From NCBI RefSeq assembly GCF_963082655.1, contig NC_081555.1:149643505-149707504 (forward strand): a stretch of DNA of 64,000 nt, given 5' to 3'. This document shows, piece after piece, positions 46,735 through 58,014 of this stretch. Under the pieces are notes generated by a model. The model searched no databases. It was not told the DNA's origin and saw only the letters and a list, made by a program, of their open reading frames with translations. The first letter of the stretch is position 1. Each line of letters begins with the position of its first letter. The position numbers and the translations under genes were made by a program. This stretch comes from Stomoxys calcitrans. Its lineage: Eukaryota > Arthropoda > Insecta > Diptera > Muscidae.

Positions 46735-49700
46735 CTAGTCCTCGACTCGTCACTGTCTAGTCCTCGACTCGACACCGTCTAGTCCTCGACTCGACCCTGT
46801 CTAGTCCTCGACACTGTTTAGTTCTCGACTCGACACTGTCTAGTCCTCGACTCGACACTGTCTAGTCCTCGACTCGACACTGTCTAGTTCTCGACTCAAC
46901 ACTGTCTAGTCCTCGACTCAACACTGTCTAGTCCTCCACTCGACACTGTCTAGTCCTCGACTCGACACTGTCTAGTTCTCGACTCGACACTGTCTAGTTC
47001 TCGACTCAACACTGTCTAGTCCTCGACTCAACACTATCTAGTCCTCGACTCGACACTGTCTAGTCCTCGACTCGACACTGTCTGGTTCTCGACTCGACAC
47101 TGTCTAGTCCTCGACTCGACACTGTCTAGTCCTCGACTCAACACTGTCTAGTCCTCGACTCGACACTGTCTAGTTCTCGACTCAACACTGTCTAGTCCTC
47201 GACTCGACACTGTCTAGTCCACAACACTGTCTAGTTCTCGACTCGACACTGTCTAGTTCTCGACTCAACACTGTCTAGTCCTCGACACTGTCTAGTTCTC
47301 GACTCAACACTATCTAGTCCTCGACTCGACACTGTCTAGTCCACAACACTGTCTAGTCCTCGACTCGACACTGTCTGGTTCTCGACTCGACAGTGTCTAG
47401 TCCTCGACTCGACACTGTCTATTTCTCGATTCAAACACTGTCTAGTCCTCGACTCAACACAGTCTAGTCCTCGACTCAACACTGTCTAGTCCTCGACTCA
47501 ACACTGTCTAGTCCTCGACTCAACACTGTCTAGTCCTCGACTCAACACTATCTAGTCCTCGACTCGACACTGTCTAGTCCTCCACTCGACACTGTTTAGT
47601 CCTCGACTCGACACTGTCTAGTTCTCGACTCAACACTGTCTAGTCCTCGACTCAACACTGTCTAGTCCTCGACTCAACACTGTCTAGTCCTCGACTCAAC
47701 ACAGTCTAGTCCTCGACTCGACACTGTCTAGTTCTCGACTCAACACTGTCTAGTCCTCGACACTGTCTAGTCCTCGACTCAACACTTTCTAGTCCTCGAC
47801 TCAACACTGTCTAGTCCTCGACTCAACACTGTCTAGTCCTCGACTCAACACTGTCTAGTCCTCGACTCAACACTGTCTAGTCCTCGACTCAACACTGTCT
47901 AGTCCTCGACTCAACACTGTCTAGTCCTCGACTCAACACTGTCTAGTCCTCGACTCAACACTATCTAGTCCTCGACTCGACACTGTCTAGTCCTCGACAC
48001 TGTTTAGTCCTCGACTCGACACTGTCTAGTTCTCGACTCAACACTGTCTAGTCCTCGACTCAACACTGTCTAGTCCTCGACTCAACACTGTCTAGTCCTC
48101 GACTCAACACAGTCTAGTCCTCGACTCGACACTGTCTAGTCCTCGACTCAACACAGTCTAGTCCTCGACTCGACACTGTCTAGTCCTCGACTCAACACTG
48201 TCTAGTCCTCGACTCAACACTGTCTAGTCCTCGACTCAACACTGTCTAGTCCTCGACTCAACACTGTCTAGTCCTCGACTCAACACTGTCTAGTCCTCGA
48301 CTCAACACTATCTAGTCCTCGACTCGACACTGTCTAGTCCTCGACACTGTTTAGTCCTCGACTCGACACTGTCTAGTTCTCGACTCAACACTGTCTAGTC
48401 CTCGACTCAACACTGTCTAGTCCTCGACTCAACACTGTCTAGTCCTCGACTCAACACAGTCTAGTCCTCGACTCGACACTGTCTAGTCCTCGACTCAACA
48501 CAGTCTAGTCCTCGACTCAACACTTTCTAGTCCTCGACTCAACACTGTCTAGTCCTCGACTCAACACTGTCTAGTCCTCGACTCAACATTGTCTAGTCCT
48601 CGACTCAACACTGTCTAGTCCTCGACTCAACACTGTCTAGTCCTCGACTCAACACTGTCTAGTCCTCGACTCAACACTGTCTAGTCCTCGACTCAACACT
48701 ATCTAGTCCTCGACTCGACACTGTCTAGTCCTCGACACTGTTTAGTCCTCGACTCGACACTGTCTAGTTCTCGACTCAACACTGTCTAGTCCTCGACTCA
48801 ACACTGTCTAGTCCTCGACTCAACACTGTCTAGTCCTCGACTCAACACAGTCTAGTCCTCGACTCGACACTGTCTAGTTCTCGACACTGTCTAGTTCTCG
48901 ACTCAACACTGTCTAGTTCTCGACTCAACACTGTCTAGTCCTCGACACTGTCTAGTCCTCGACTCAACACTTTCTAGTCCTCGACTCGACACTGTCTAGT
49001 CCACGACACTGTCTAGTCCTCGACTCGACACTGTCTGGTTCTCGACTCGACACTGTCTAGTCCTCGACTCGACACTGTCTAGTCCTCGACTCGACACTGT
49101 CTGGTTCTCGACTCGACACTGTCTAGTCCTCGACTCGACACTGTCTAGTCCTCGACTCGACACTGTCTAGTCCTCGACTCGACATTGTTTAGTCCTCGAC
49201 TCGACATTGTTTAGTCTTCGACTCGACACTGTCTAGTTTTCGAATCGACACTGTCTAGTCCTCGACTCAACACTGTCTAGTCCTCGACACTGTCTAGTCC
49301 TCGACTCAACACTATCTAGTCCTCGACTCGACACTGTCTAGTTCTCGACTCAACACTATCTAGTCCTCGACTCGACACTGGCTAGTCCTCGACACTCTTT
49401 AGTCCTCGACTCGACACTGTCTAGTTCTCGACTCGACACTATCTAGTCCTCGACTCGACACTGTCTAGTCCTTGACTCGACACTGTCTAGTTCTCGACTC
49501 AACACTGTCTAGTCCTCGACTAGACACTATCTAGTCCTCGACTCAACACTGTCTAGTCCGACTTGACACTGTCTAGTCCTCGACTCGACACTGTCTAGTC
49601 CTCGACTCGACACTGTCTAGTCCTCGACACTGTTTAGTTCTCGACTCGACACTGTTTAGTTCTCGACTCGACACTGTCTAGTCCTCGACTCGACACTGTC

Positions 49701-50200
49701 TAGTCCTCGACTCGACACTGTCTAGTCCTCAACACTGTTTAGTTCTCGACTCGACACTGTCTAGTTCACGACTCGACACTGTCTAGTTCTCGACTCAACA
49801 CTGTCTAGTCCTTGACTCGACACTGTCTAGTCCTCGACTCGACACTGTCTAGTCCTCGACTCGACACTGTCTAGTCCTCGACTCGACACTGTCTAGTCCT
49901 CGACTCGAAACTGTCTAGTCCTCGACTCGACACTGTCTAGTCCTCGACTCGACACTGCCAAGTTCTCGACTCGACACTGTCTAGTCCTCGACTAGACACT
50001 GTCTAGTCCTCGACTCGACACTGTCTAGTCCTCGACTCGACACTTTCTAGTCCTCGACTCGACACTGTCTAGTCCTCGACTCGACACTGTCTAGTCCTCG
50101 ACTCGACACTGTCTGGTTCTCGACTCAACACTGTCTAGTCCTCGACTCGACACTGTCTAGTCCACGAGTCGACACTGTCTAGTCCTCGACTCGACACTGT
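46735..50200. repeat. 22-bp satellite, about 160 copies
   Basis: The array is 3466 bp, with unit CTAGTCCTCGAC followed by TC(A/G)ACACTGT. Common variants are a C-to-T change in the first half (AGTTCTCGAC), ACTATC or ACAGTC for ACTGTC, and a 17-bp unit that has lost five bases between two CGAC repeats. Blocks of variants recur at a spacing of about 350-410 bp between 47540 and 48890 (for example CAACACTATC at 47543, 47956, 48303 and 48694). The unit is not a multiple of three and contains TAG, so no long frame survives. Both flanks are LINE reverse transcriptase sequence. Confidence 0.95.
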
Positions 50201-50942
50201 CGTTCAAAAAGAATACGAAGGAAAGGTTATGTGGACCTTCTACTCCTTCAGAAGGATGTTCGGTAGGAAGTGGGCAGTTAGCCCGAAGACGTTATACTGG
50301 GTGTAAACGACCATTGTGAGGACAGTGCTGAGGTATAGAGCACTGGTATGCCAGAAGGCTGTGGAGAAAAGTACACGGATCACAGGACTTCTTAAAGTGC
50401 AGAGATTAGCCTATGTCGGCCATGCACCCCTCAGGTGCATCTGCAGGCGATGCTGAATTTACACCTGTTGAGTAAAATATTCGAGGCTGTTCCGCTAAGG
50501 CAGCGTTTAGGCAGAGGGAAAATAGCATGCTAAGAGAAGTCGGACACGAATACTGCTCCATTCTGGAGGTCATCGATGCTGAATGTACGTTGAGGAGGTT
50601 CTTAGACCACCTGTTGCAGTCTGTGGCATTATGTTGGCCGCAGAGCAGATTCGGAGGATGGACCTGTCACCTTCGACACTAGGCATATATTTCGGCAGTA
50701 TGTTTGTGCTCAAGGCCTTGATTTTAAGGACGATGAGGTTGAAGTGCGTTGCGCAGTGTTTGGCGAAATATTTGGAGGCCCTGATTTGGCTTTTGACTTA
50801 CGAAGTTGCGTTGGCCTGGGTTCCCCTGGGAAATAAAAGGTCGGACGAGTATGCTAGGAGTGAAACTTCCGTGATTAGCAGAACAATGGCTGGAGAGATG
50901 GTCGTTGCGCAGCAAAGGCCTACACAAAACATTCATTGGTGA
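50201..50942 (+). pseudogene. LINE relic right of the satellite: RT end and RNase H
   Basis: The frame entering from the last satellite unit reads LDSTLSFKKNTKER, the sequence expected after YLGVxLD in LOA/Jockey-type reverse transcriptases. After a frameshift come FGRKWAVSPKTLYWV, a stop, TTIVRTVLRYRALV and TRITGLLKVQRLAYV. Further on (50583-50942) LKALIL and VALAWVPLGN followed by SDEYAR resemble the end of the RNase H domain found in LOA and I clades. Several stops make it inactive. Confidence 0.78.
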
Positions 50943-51439
50943 TGGTTTTAGTTTGACTTGTGAACGCTGAATCCTCATGATGTATTCCATGAATACTGAA
51001 GAGCGAGACACTGAAGATAGAGTAAAACGAACAAGTTGTTGTTCAATGGATAATTTTGAAAAACATCCGCCATTCAGTGCTTGGGTATATTTTTATCTCG
51101 AATTTATAGCCGCTACAGTGAGATATGAAAAATAACTCGCTGCATACTGAATCATATGAAAGCATAACGCTGTCATTTTCAAAAGATGAACTGATCACAT
51201 AAATTATCGCCAAACTTTTTGTATTCTCATATAAAAAAAAAACCTACGTGTGTATGTGTGTGTGTTTACCCATACTTTTGCCAAATCAACCACTTTATCT
51301 TCGTGCGAATTTCCTGCTACGAAAGCAGACGACAAGAAAAATACTTTATCTGAAGTAAAATTTACCCGAATACATGAACTGTACAAAGTGCACTCACTGA
51401 AATCTGATTCAATCTCTGTTTTTGCTGAAGAGCTCTTTT
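50943..51439. other. No recognisable feature
   Basis: AT-rich sequence between the LINE RNase H remnant and the DINE at 51440. The opposite ORFs at 51204-51540 cross into the DINE end and are not genes. Confidence 0.45.
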
Positions 51440-53052
51440 TATACCCACCACCGAAGGATGGGGGTATATTCATTTTGTCATTCCGTTTGCAACACATCGA
51501 AATATCCATTTCCGACCCTATAAAGTATATATATTCTTGATCAGCGTAAAAATCTAAGACGATCTAGCCATGTCCGTCCGTCTGTCCGTCTGTCTGTTGA
51601 AATCACGCTACAGTCTTTAAAAATAGAGATATTGAGCTGAAATTTTGCACAGATTCTTTTTTTGTCCATAAGCAGGTTAAGTTCGAAGATGGGCTATATC
51701 GGACTATATCTTGAAATAGCCCCCATATAGACCGATCCACCGATTTAGGGTCTTAGGCCCATAAAAGCCACATTTATTATCCGATTTTGTTGAAATTTGG
51801 GACAGTGAGTTGTGTTAGGCCCTTCGATATCCTTTGTCAATTTGGCTCAGATCGGTCCAGATTTGGATATAGCTGCCATATAGACCGATCCTCCGATTTA
51901 GGGTCTAAGGCCCATAAAAGCCACATTTATGGTCCGATTTCGCTGAAATATGGGACAGTGAGTTGTCTTAGGCCCTTTGACATGTTTCTTTAATTTGGTC
52001 CAGATCGGTTCAGATTTGGATATAGCTGCCATATAGACCGATCCTCCGGTTTAGGGTCTTAGGCCCACAAAAGCCACATTTATTATCCGATTTTGCTGAA
52101 ATTCGGGGCAGTGAATTGTGTAAGGCCCATCGACATCCTTCGTTAATTTGACTCAGATCGGTCCAGATTTGGATATAGCTGCCATATAGATCGATCCTCC
52201 GATTTATGGTGTAAGGCCCATAATAGCCACATTCATTATCCGATTTTGCTGAAATTTGGGACAGTGAGATGTGTTAGGCCCTTTGACATATTTCTTCAAT
52301 TTGGTCCAGATCGGTTTAAATTTGGATACAGCTGCCATATAGACCGATTTCTTGATTTATGGTTTTGGGCCCATATAATGCTCATTTATTGCCCTATGTC
52401 CCCGAAATTTGGAACAGTGAGTTAGGTTAAGCCCCTAGACATACTTCTGCAATATCGCACAGATCGGTCCAGATTTGGATATAGCTGCCATATAGACCGA
52501 TATCTAGGTTTTAGGTTTTGGGGCCATAAAAGATGCATTTATTGTCCGATGTCGCTGAAATTTGAGACAGTGAGTTTGGTTAGGCTCTTCGACGTCCTTC
52601 TTCAATTTTGCCCAGATCGGTCCAGATTTGAATATAGCTGCCATATAGACCTATCTCTGGATTTAAGGTTTAGGGCCCATAAAAGAGGCATTTATTGTTC
52701 GATTTCGCGAAAATTTGGGACAGTGCTTAGTGTTAGGCTCTTCGACATGTTTATGCAACTTGGCCCAAATCGGTCCAGATTTGGATATAGCTGCCATATA
52801 GACCGATATCTCGATTTAAAGTCTTGGCCCCATAAAAGGCGCATTTATAATCCGATTTCACTGAAATTTGACACAGTGACTTATGGTCGGCTTTTCGACA
52901 TCCGTGTCGTATATAGTTCAGATCGGTATGAGGTATATGAGTATAAGGTATGAAATTTTCACCGAATTTTGATGAAATGTGGTTTACATATATACCCGAG
53001 GTGGTGGGTATCCAAAGTTCGGCCCGGCCGAACTTAACGCCTTTTTACTTGT
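51440..53052 (+). mobile_element. Alpha DINE-1-like element, complete
   Basis: The best complete alpha copy: TATACCCACCACCGAAGGAT, CATTCCGTTTGCAACACATC, AAAGTATATATATTCTTGATC-type block, CCATGTCCGTCCGTCTGTCC, and eight units (GATATAGCTGCCATATAGAC at about 153-bp steps). At the end are CCCGAGGTGGTGGGTATCC, the perfect hairpin at 53015-53035 and TTTTTACTTGT. It separates the RNase H part of the LINE from its C-terminus at 53140. Confidence 0.92.
53015..53035 (+). terminator. DINE 3' hairpin, canonical form
   Basis: A perfect inverted repeat with 10-base arms AAGTTCGGCC and GGCCGAACTT around a single C. A 3' hairpin upstream of the terminus is the presumed stop signal of rolling-circle (Helitron/Helentron) transposition. 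That role is inferred; the structure itself is seen in nearly every copy in the window. Confidence 0.7.
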
Positions 53053-53139
53053 TTTAATTAACTCGTCTCGTTTTTTGGTATCCAAAAAAATTTTGTATTT
53101 TTAAACGAAGAGTCCAGTTCTTGAAATTCTCTCTGGTTG

Positions 53140-53640
53140 TTTATCTTGTATCTTGAGAGATGTAATGAATGGTCTTGAGCAGGCCTTTGTGGATAGATGT
53201 AGGATTGCCAGAATACTCTGGCCAGCTGTTGACCGGATGAGTACTAAGGAAATCCTGGCCATTAATAAGCGGTTACGCAGTACGATTACAGGGGTAATCC
53301 AGGAGTCAACCAGACACGGTGTGATAGGCAATATGTTCGCGTGCATGGCAGTTCCGCGGAACGACTAATGTGGACGCGATGTCTTGATGAGGATGAGACG
53401 ATCGAACAACTGCTTAACTCATGCCCGGGTCTACCGGAGCAGAGACTTTCCAACCTAGGGAGGCGGTTTTTCTCCGAAATCGGCAAATTTGCAGATATGT
53501 CTCTATATAGTCTCCTCAGATACTTCGTCGCTTTTGATTCGTCGCGGGACGCAATGAAATCTTCAACATGCTGTCATGCATGCGCAGACGCGGCTCACCA
53601 ATGCTTTGCATTTGGCTTAAGCTTTGGGCCCCCAGTGTAG
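53140..53640 (+). pseudogene. LINE relic, C-terminal region
   Basis: Frame 53153-53368 reads CRIARILWPAVDRMSTKEIL, TGVIQESTRHGVIGN and MAVPRND. The next frame (53341-53640) reads CLDEDETIEQLLNSCPGL and LSNLGRRFF. This corresponds to the ILWP...TxxLL, TGHCxIGxHA and CxxEEETxxHLLxxCPAL series at the end of LOA/R1-like LINE proteins. The GHC residues are replaced and a frameshift splits it. It is probably the same LINE copy as 44751-50942. Confidence 0.75.
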
Positions 53641-53659
53641 CTATAAATTGGATTTTTGC

Positions 53660-54603
53660 TCATACCCTCCGCCATAGGATGGGGGGTATACTAATTAGAT
53701 CATTCTGTTTGTAACACATCGAAATATTGATCTGGGACCCAAAAAAGTATATATTGGGTTGCCCAAAAAGTAATTGCGGATTTTTCATATAGTCGGCGTT
53801 GACAAATTTTTTCACAGCTTGTGACTCTGTAATTGCATTCTTTCTTCTGTCAGTTATCAGCTGTTATTTTTAGCTTCCTTTAGAAAAAAAGTATAAAAAA
53901 AGTATATTTGTATATTAAAAATGCATTTACTTTCTTTTAAAAAATCCGCAATTACTTTTTGGGCAACCCAATACATTCTTGATCGTCTTGACATTCTAAA
54001 TCGATTTCCGTCCGTCTGTCGAAAGCAAGCAAACTTTTCCAAGATCCATATTTTCATATGGCTGCTGTTTAATCCGATATTGGATCTTCACTTCTTGAGC
54101 CTCAGGAGGGCGCAATTCTTATCCGGATTGAATGATAATTTTCATGAGGTGTTTTGTTACGACTTCTAACAACTGTGCAAAGCATGATCTAAATCGGGTT
54201 TTAACCTGATTTCGCTTCCATATAAACCGCTAGGCTCTAGTTGGCGTAACTATTTCGCTGAAATTTTGCTTTAAGTGTTTTGTTATGACTTCCGATAACT
54301 GTGCTAAGCATGGCCCAACCGTTCATAACCCGATATTGCTCCCATATACGCCGTCGCATCTTGAGCCGCTAGAGGGCGCTAATTTCCATGACTCTGAAAT
54401 TTTGAAAGTAGCGTTTGCTATGACTTCCAATATCAATTGGTCTATAACAATATGAATCGATCTTCTGATAAGCCTTTTAAAGGCCCTCTCAGCTTCAATT
54501 GTTCAACAATTCCTTTCAACTAATTTCATTTTGTGTAAGTTTATCGCAGAATCTATTGTTCCCAAGATTCGGCCCGGTTGAAATAATCACGTTTTTACAT
54601 CGT
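53660..54603 (+). mobile_element. Beta DINE-1-like element, worn, with a MITE
   Basis: It starts CATACCCTCCGCCATAGGAT. A MITE at 53754-53971 replaces part of the TATA-like stretch of the 5' block (AAAAAAGTATA / TACATTCTTGATCGTC). Three degenerate beta units follow (GCCTCAGGAGGGCGCAATTC). The 3' end has GATTCGGCCC, GGTTGAAATAATC and a diverged tail. Confidence 0.72.
53754..53971 (+). mobile_element. Mariner-type MITE, copy 6, internally deleted
   Basis: A 218-bp element with intact ends TTGGGTTGCCCAAAAAGTAA and TTACTTTTTGGGCAACCCAA and TA at 53752-53753 and 53972-53973. About 20 bases around TTAAAGTTCATTCTAAG are missing compared with copies 1, 4 and 5. Confidence 0.92.
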
Positions 54604-55736
54604 TTTAATTTTTCATAACTTTGCATTATTCGCACATTATGATGATATCTCCTCTCTAAGGTTTCTAAGTCTCCTTCAGCTCTGCTAATAAACTTCTTGA
54701 ATATCATATTTATTCCTTTCTCTTTGGCTTAGCTTAGACGAAAATTCTAACAAATACTAAGCTTAGGACAAATAATCCATTTTATTGCGGCCTTATTATT
54801 AAAAATTCCATTTCTATGTGGTCTATGGACCAAGGTTGTCTTCAACCTTTTTATGTCCTTTCTACCATTCTGTCATTGAAACATGACGTCGAAGGACCTT
54901 CATCTCCCCTCCTCTCCTCCGGTTATGTCATCCTACAGGACAACCTTCATTGTCAACAACAACGTCGTTTATGTGAAGATTTTACCAAAATCTTGAATTT
55001 GAACATTACTCTTGGCCACAAATTCCACGTTTATTCTACTGCTATGATGGCCCGGCCAGCGTTAGTGTAGGTTAGTAAAATGTCTTTTCAGTTGTATGGT
55101 GATGTTGGTGGTGGGTGGGTGGGTGAGGAGAAGCTATGAACAGTGCACTGCGAAAGTCTACAAAGGAAGAGAACGGTCGTTTCCTAATATTATCGCAACT
55201 TCACAGGTGGGCAAATAAATGTCGTTGAGCAGAATGGATTTTTCGTTAAACGACCAAATCGCATTGGTGACGCGACAAAACCGCCATAAAAATGTGTTTC
55301 TTGAAATTGTTTTGGGGGAGGACAATGCTGCTGGCTTGTTTTTATTGATGGCAAAGGGGGTAACGTAGAAGTTGATGGTGGTGGTGCTGCTGCTGCTGGC
55401 TATGCTCTCATTGCCTGTTGTTGACATTTGCCAGAGAAGACAGAAATGCGTTCTTGTGTTACTTTTCCACTTAAAATTATTTGAATGCCGGTCATGGCGA
55501 ATTTGTATGGCTACGAATGGTTGTTTGTTTTTGTCCATCATAGATTTAGTCGACCTTTGGTTAAAGTGGCTTAGATTGAATTTAAACAAGGCATGATTCT
55601 GCGAGGGAAATTTTCTAACATGAAGAGGTTTAAAGGAATTTGAAAGACGTTCTCTAATTTAGGGTTGTAAGAATATTTTTAAGGGATTTTTAAAGATCTT
55701 TTTTGAAAAAATCGTTTAATAAAGGCTCTAAAAGCA
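54604..55736. other. Unassigned sequence
   Basis: Two frames of moderate length (54816-55070 plus; 55158-55589 minus, 143 residues with a serine/threonine run from a GGTGGTGCTGCTGCTGCTGG-like tract) show no known domain. No splice or codon argument makes either convincing. Confidence 0.4.
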
Positions 55737-56815
55737 ACAAGTAAGAGCGTGCTAACTTCGGGCCGGGCCGAATCTTATACCCTCCACCATGGATCACATT
55801 TGTCAAGTTCTATGCGCGGTATCTCCTTTAAGGCAATCAAAGAATATTGAATAGGAACTGTTATGCTATTGGAGCTATATCAAGTTATAGTCCGTTTTGG
55901 ACCATAAATGAATGCTGAATATTATAGAAGTCATTCTGTAATATTTCAGTTCATTCGGATAAGAATTGCGCCCTGTAGCGGCTCAAGAAGCAAAATCGGG
56001 AGATCGGTTTATATGGGAGCTGTATCAAGCTAATGATCGGTTCAGACCATATTAGACACGTATGTCGAAGGTCATAAGAGAAGCCGTTGTACAAAATTTC
56101 TGCCAAATCGGACGAGAATTGCGCCCTCTAGAGGCTCAAGAAGTCAAGACCCAAGATCGGTTTATATGGCAGCTGTATCTGGTTATGTACCGATTTGGAC
56201 CATACTTAGCACAGTTGTTGGAACTGATATCAAAACACTATGTGCAAAATTTCAGTCAAATCGGATAAGAATTCCGCCTTCTAAAAGCTCAAGAAGTCAA
56301 GACCCAAGATCGGTTTATATGGCAGCTATATCAGGTTATGGACCGTTTAGGACCATACTTCGCAGAGTTATTGGAAGTGATATCAAAACACTACGTGTAA
56401 AATTTCAGTCAAATCGGATGAGAATTCCGCCTTCTAAAAGCTTAAGAAGTCAAGACCCAAGATCGGTTTATATGGCAGCTATATCAGGTTATAGACCGAT
56501 TTAAGCCATACTTTGCAAAGTTGTTGGAAGTGATATCAAAACACTATGTGCAAAATTTCAGTGAAATTGGAAGAGAATTGCGCCCTCTCGAGGCTCAAGA
56601 AGTCAAGACCCAAGATCGATTTATATGGCAGCTATATCAGGTTATGGACCGATTTAAGCCATACTTCGCAAAGTTGTTGGAAGTGATATCAAAACGCTAT
56701 GTGCAAAATTCCAGTGAAATTGGAAGAGAATTGCGCCCTCTACAGGCTCAAAAAGTCAAGACCCAAGATCGGGTCTTCAAGAATACAATATATATATATA
56801 GGGACCGACGGACAT
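55737..56815 (-). mobile_element. Beta DINE-1-like element, 5' truncated
   Basis: Minus strand. The 3' end is at 55737-55790 (ACAAGTAAGAGCGTGC, hairpin with one extra G, ATACCCTCCACCATGG). Six beta units follow, two of which (about 56390-56520 and 56270-56400) are close. A remnant of the 5' block lies near 56790-56815 (ACCGACGGACATGACTTAAT). The open frames at 56062-56817 are array frames. Confidence 0.78.
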
Positions 56816-58014
56816 GACTTAATCAAATCCGGCAGTAATTATGAGTCGATGTGTATACTTATCAATAAGTCTATGTATCTTCCCTCCGGCTGTTAAAAAC
56901 AAATGCACCAAGTTATACTACGCTGTGCCACAAAATTGCTGTGGCATATAAAAATTCAATTGGTGACAACAGAAAAATTCCATTCCATTCTTCACTTTCC
57001 TAGCCACGCTATTTTTAAAACATCCGAAAACTTGTTAACCAAAGACACCTTAAGAGCAGTGGCACTTTCCATTGAGTTCATCCCAAAACAAAAAGGACAT
57101 TTCACATATTTGAGCATTTGTAACCTCACAAAAAATATAATTCCGACCTTTGCTAGTATTTTTGTCATAGCGAAGGTTAAGTCAACTATGCCCAAGCCGA
57201 CTTCAACACCCACTTAAAACAAATACATAAAGGAAAAGTTTTCCATTTGTATCTCCAGCAAACAAACACACACACATACAGAGACCGAAACACTAAAAAC
57301 CATTTATGATCTTGAAAATTTTGCTTCTCTTTTGACCTGACGCTTATTTCCGCAAACCAACTGGAAAAAAGGACTTTACAGGAAGCAAATAACGGCAAAG
57401 CAAGCGCATTTCAGACATTTCTGTGTTTAACCATCACATAACGTGAAGGCAGTCAGGCAGGCATGTTGCGTCTAATGTTAATTCATTTGCGTTTCTTGGG
57501 TTTATTTTTGGGCATTTTTTGTTGTTATGTTCTGCGGAAAATTTCTTATGTAACAACTTTTAGTGTGTTTGCCAAGGGGTTAAAAAAAGGAGTCAGTTCG
57601 CCTTCCACCTTGTCCAGATTTGCAATGGCTCCACCATGGCTTATGACGTTGATGGGGGATTTGCTTAGGTCGGTTTTTTTCTACCATTTTTTTTTTTTTT
57701 TTTTGGGCTTGTCTTAGTCGGTTGGTTGGTTGGTTGTTTGGTCGTTCGTTTGCCCTCAAATGTTGGCAAATGTTTGAAATAGTTTTTTGTGGGTTTGTTT
57801 AGCATTATTTTGCAAAATGTTGTTGCGGTCGTGTTATTCTCACACTGTGGTCATGCTGCTCCACTTGCCCCTAGGAAGTACTAAACTTTAATGTTGTGTT
57901 TAAACCTTTTCTAGGGCAGCTTTAAACAAGACGCATACCTATAAGTAGACAGACTAAAGTAAACGAAAGATTTTTAAACAATTTAAAGTAGCTGGTAAGA
58001 CAAAGAAATTAAAA
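56816..58014. other. Unassigned sequence
   Basis: No known gene; overlapping frames at 56903-57217 on both strands lack motifs. A GGTTGGTTGGTTGG run is at 57720-57733 and a T-run at 57689-57705. Confidence 0.4.

Noticed and set aside
46735..50200. CRISPR-like or coding interpretation of the 22-bp repeats
   Set aside because: There are no unique spacers; the units are contiguous. The unit is not a multiple of three and contains TAG. The genome is eukaryotic.
52549..52953. Long open frames with a repeated peptide (…CHIDRS…, HKR/HKSHIY) in many DINE arrays
   Set aside because: The array unit is often 153 bp, divisible by three, so one open unit gives a long open frame. Such frames occur on both strands, lack consistent starts and follow the DNA repeat, not a protein family.
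55158..55589. 143-residue minus ORF as a host gene
   Set aside because: The serine/threonine run comes from a trinucleotide repeat on the other strand. No domain is recognised, and opposite-strand frames exist.
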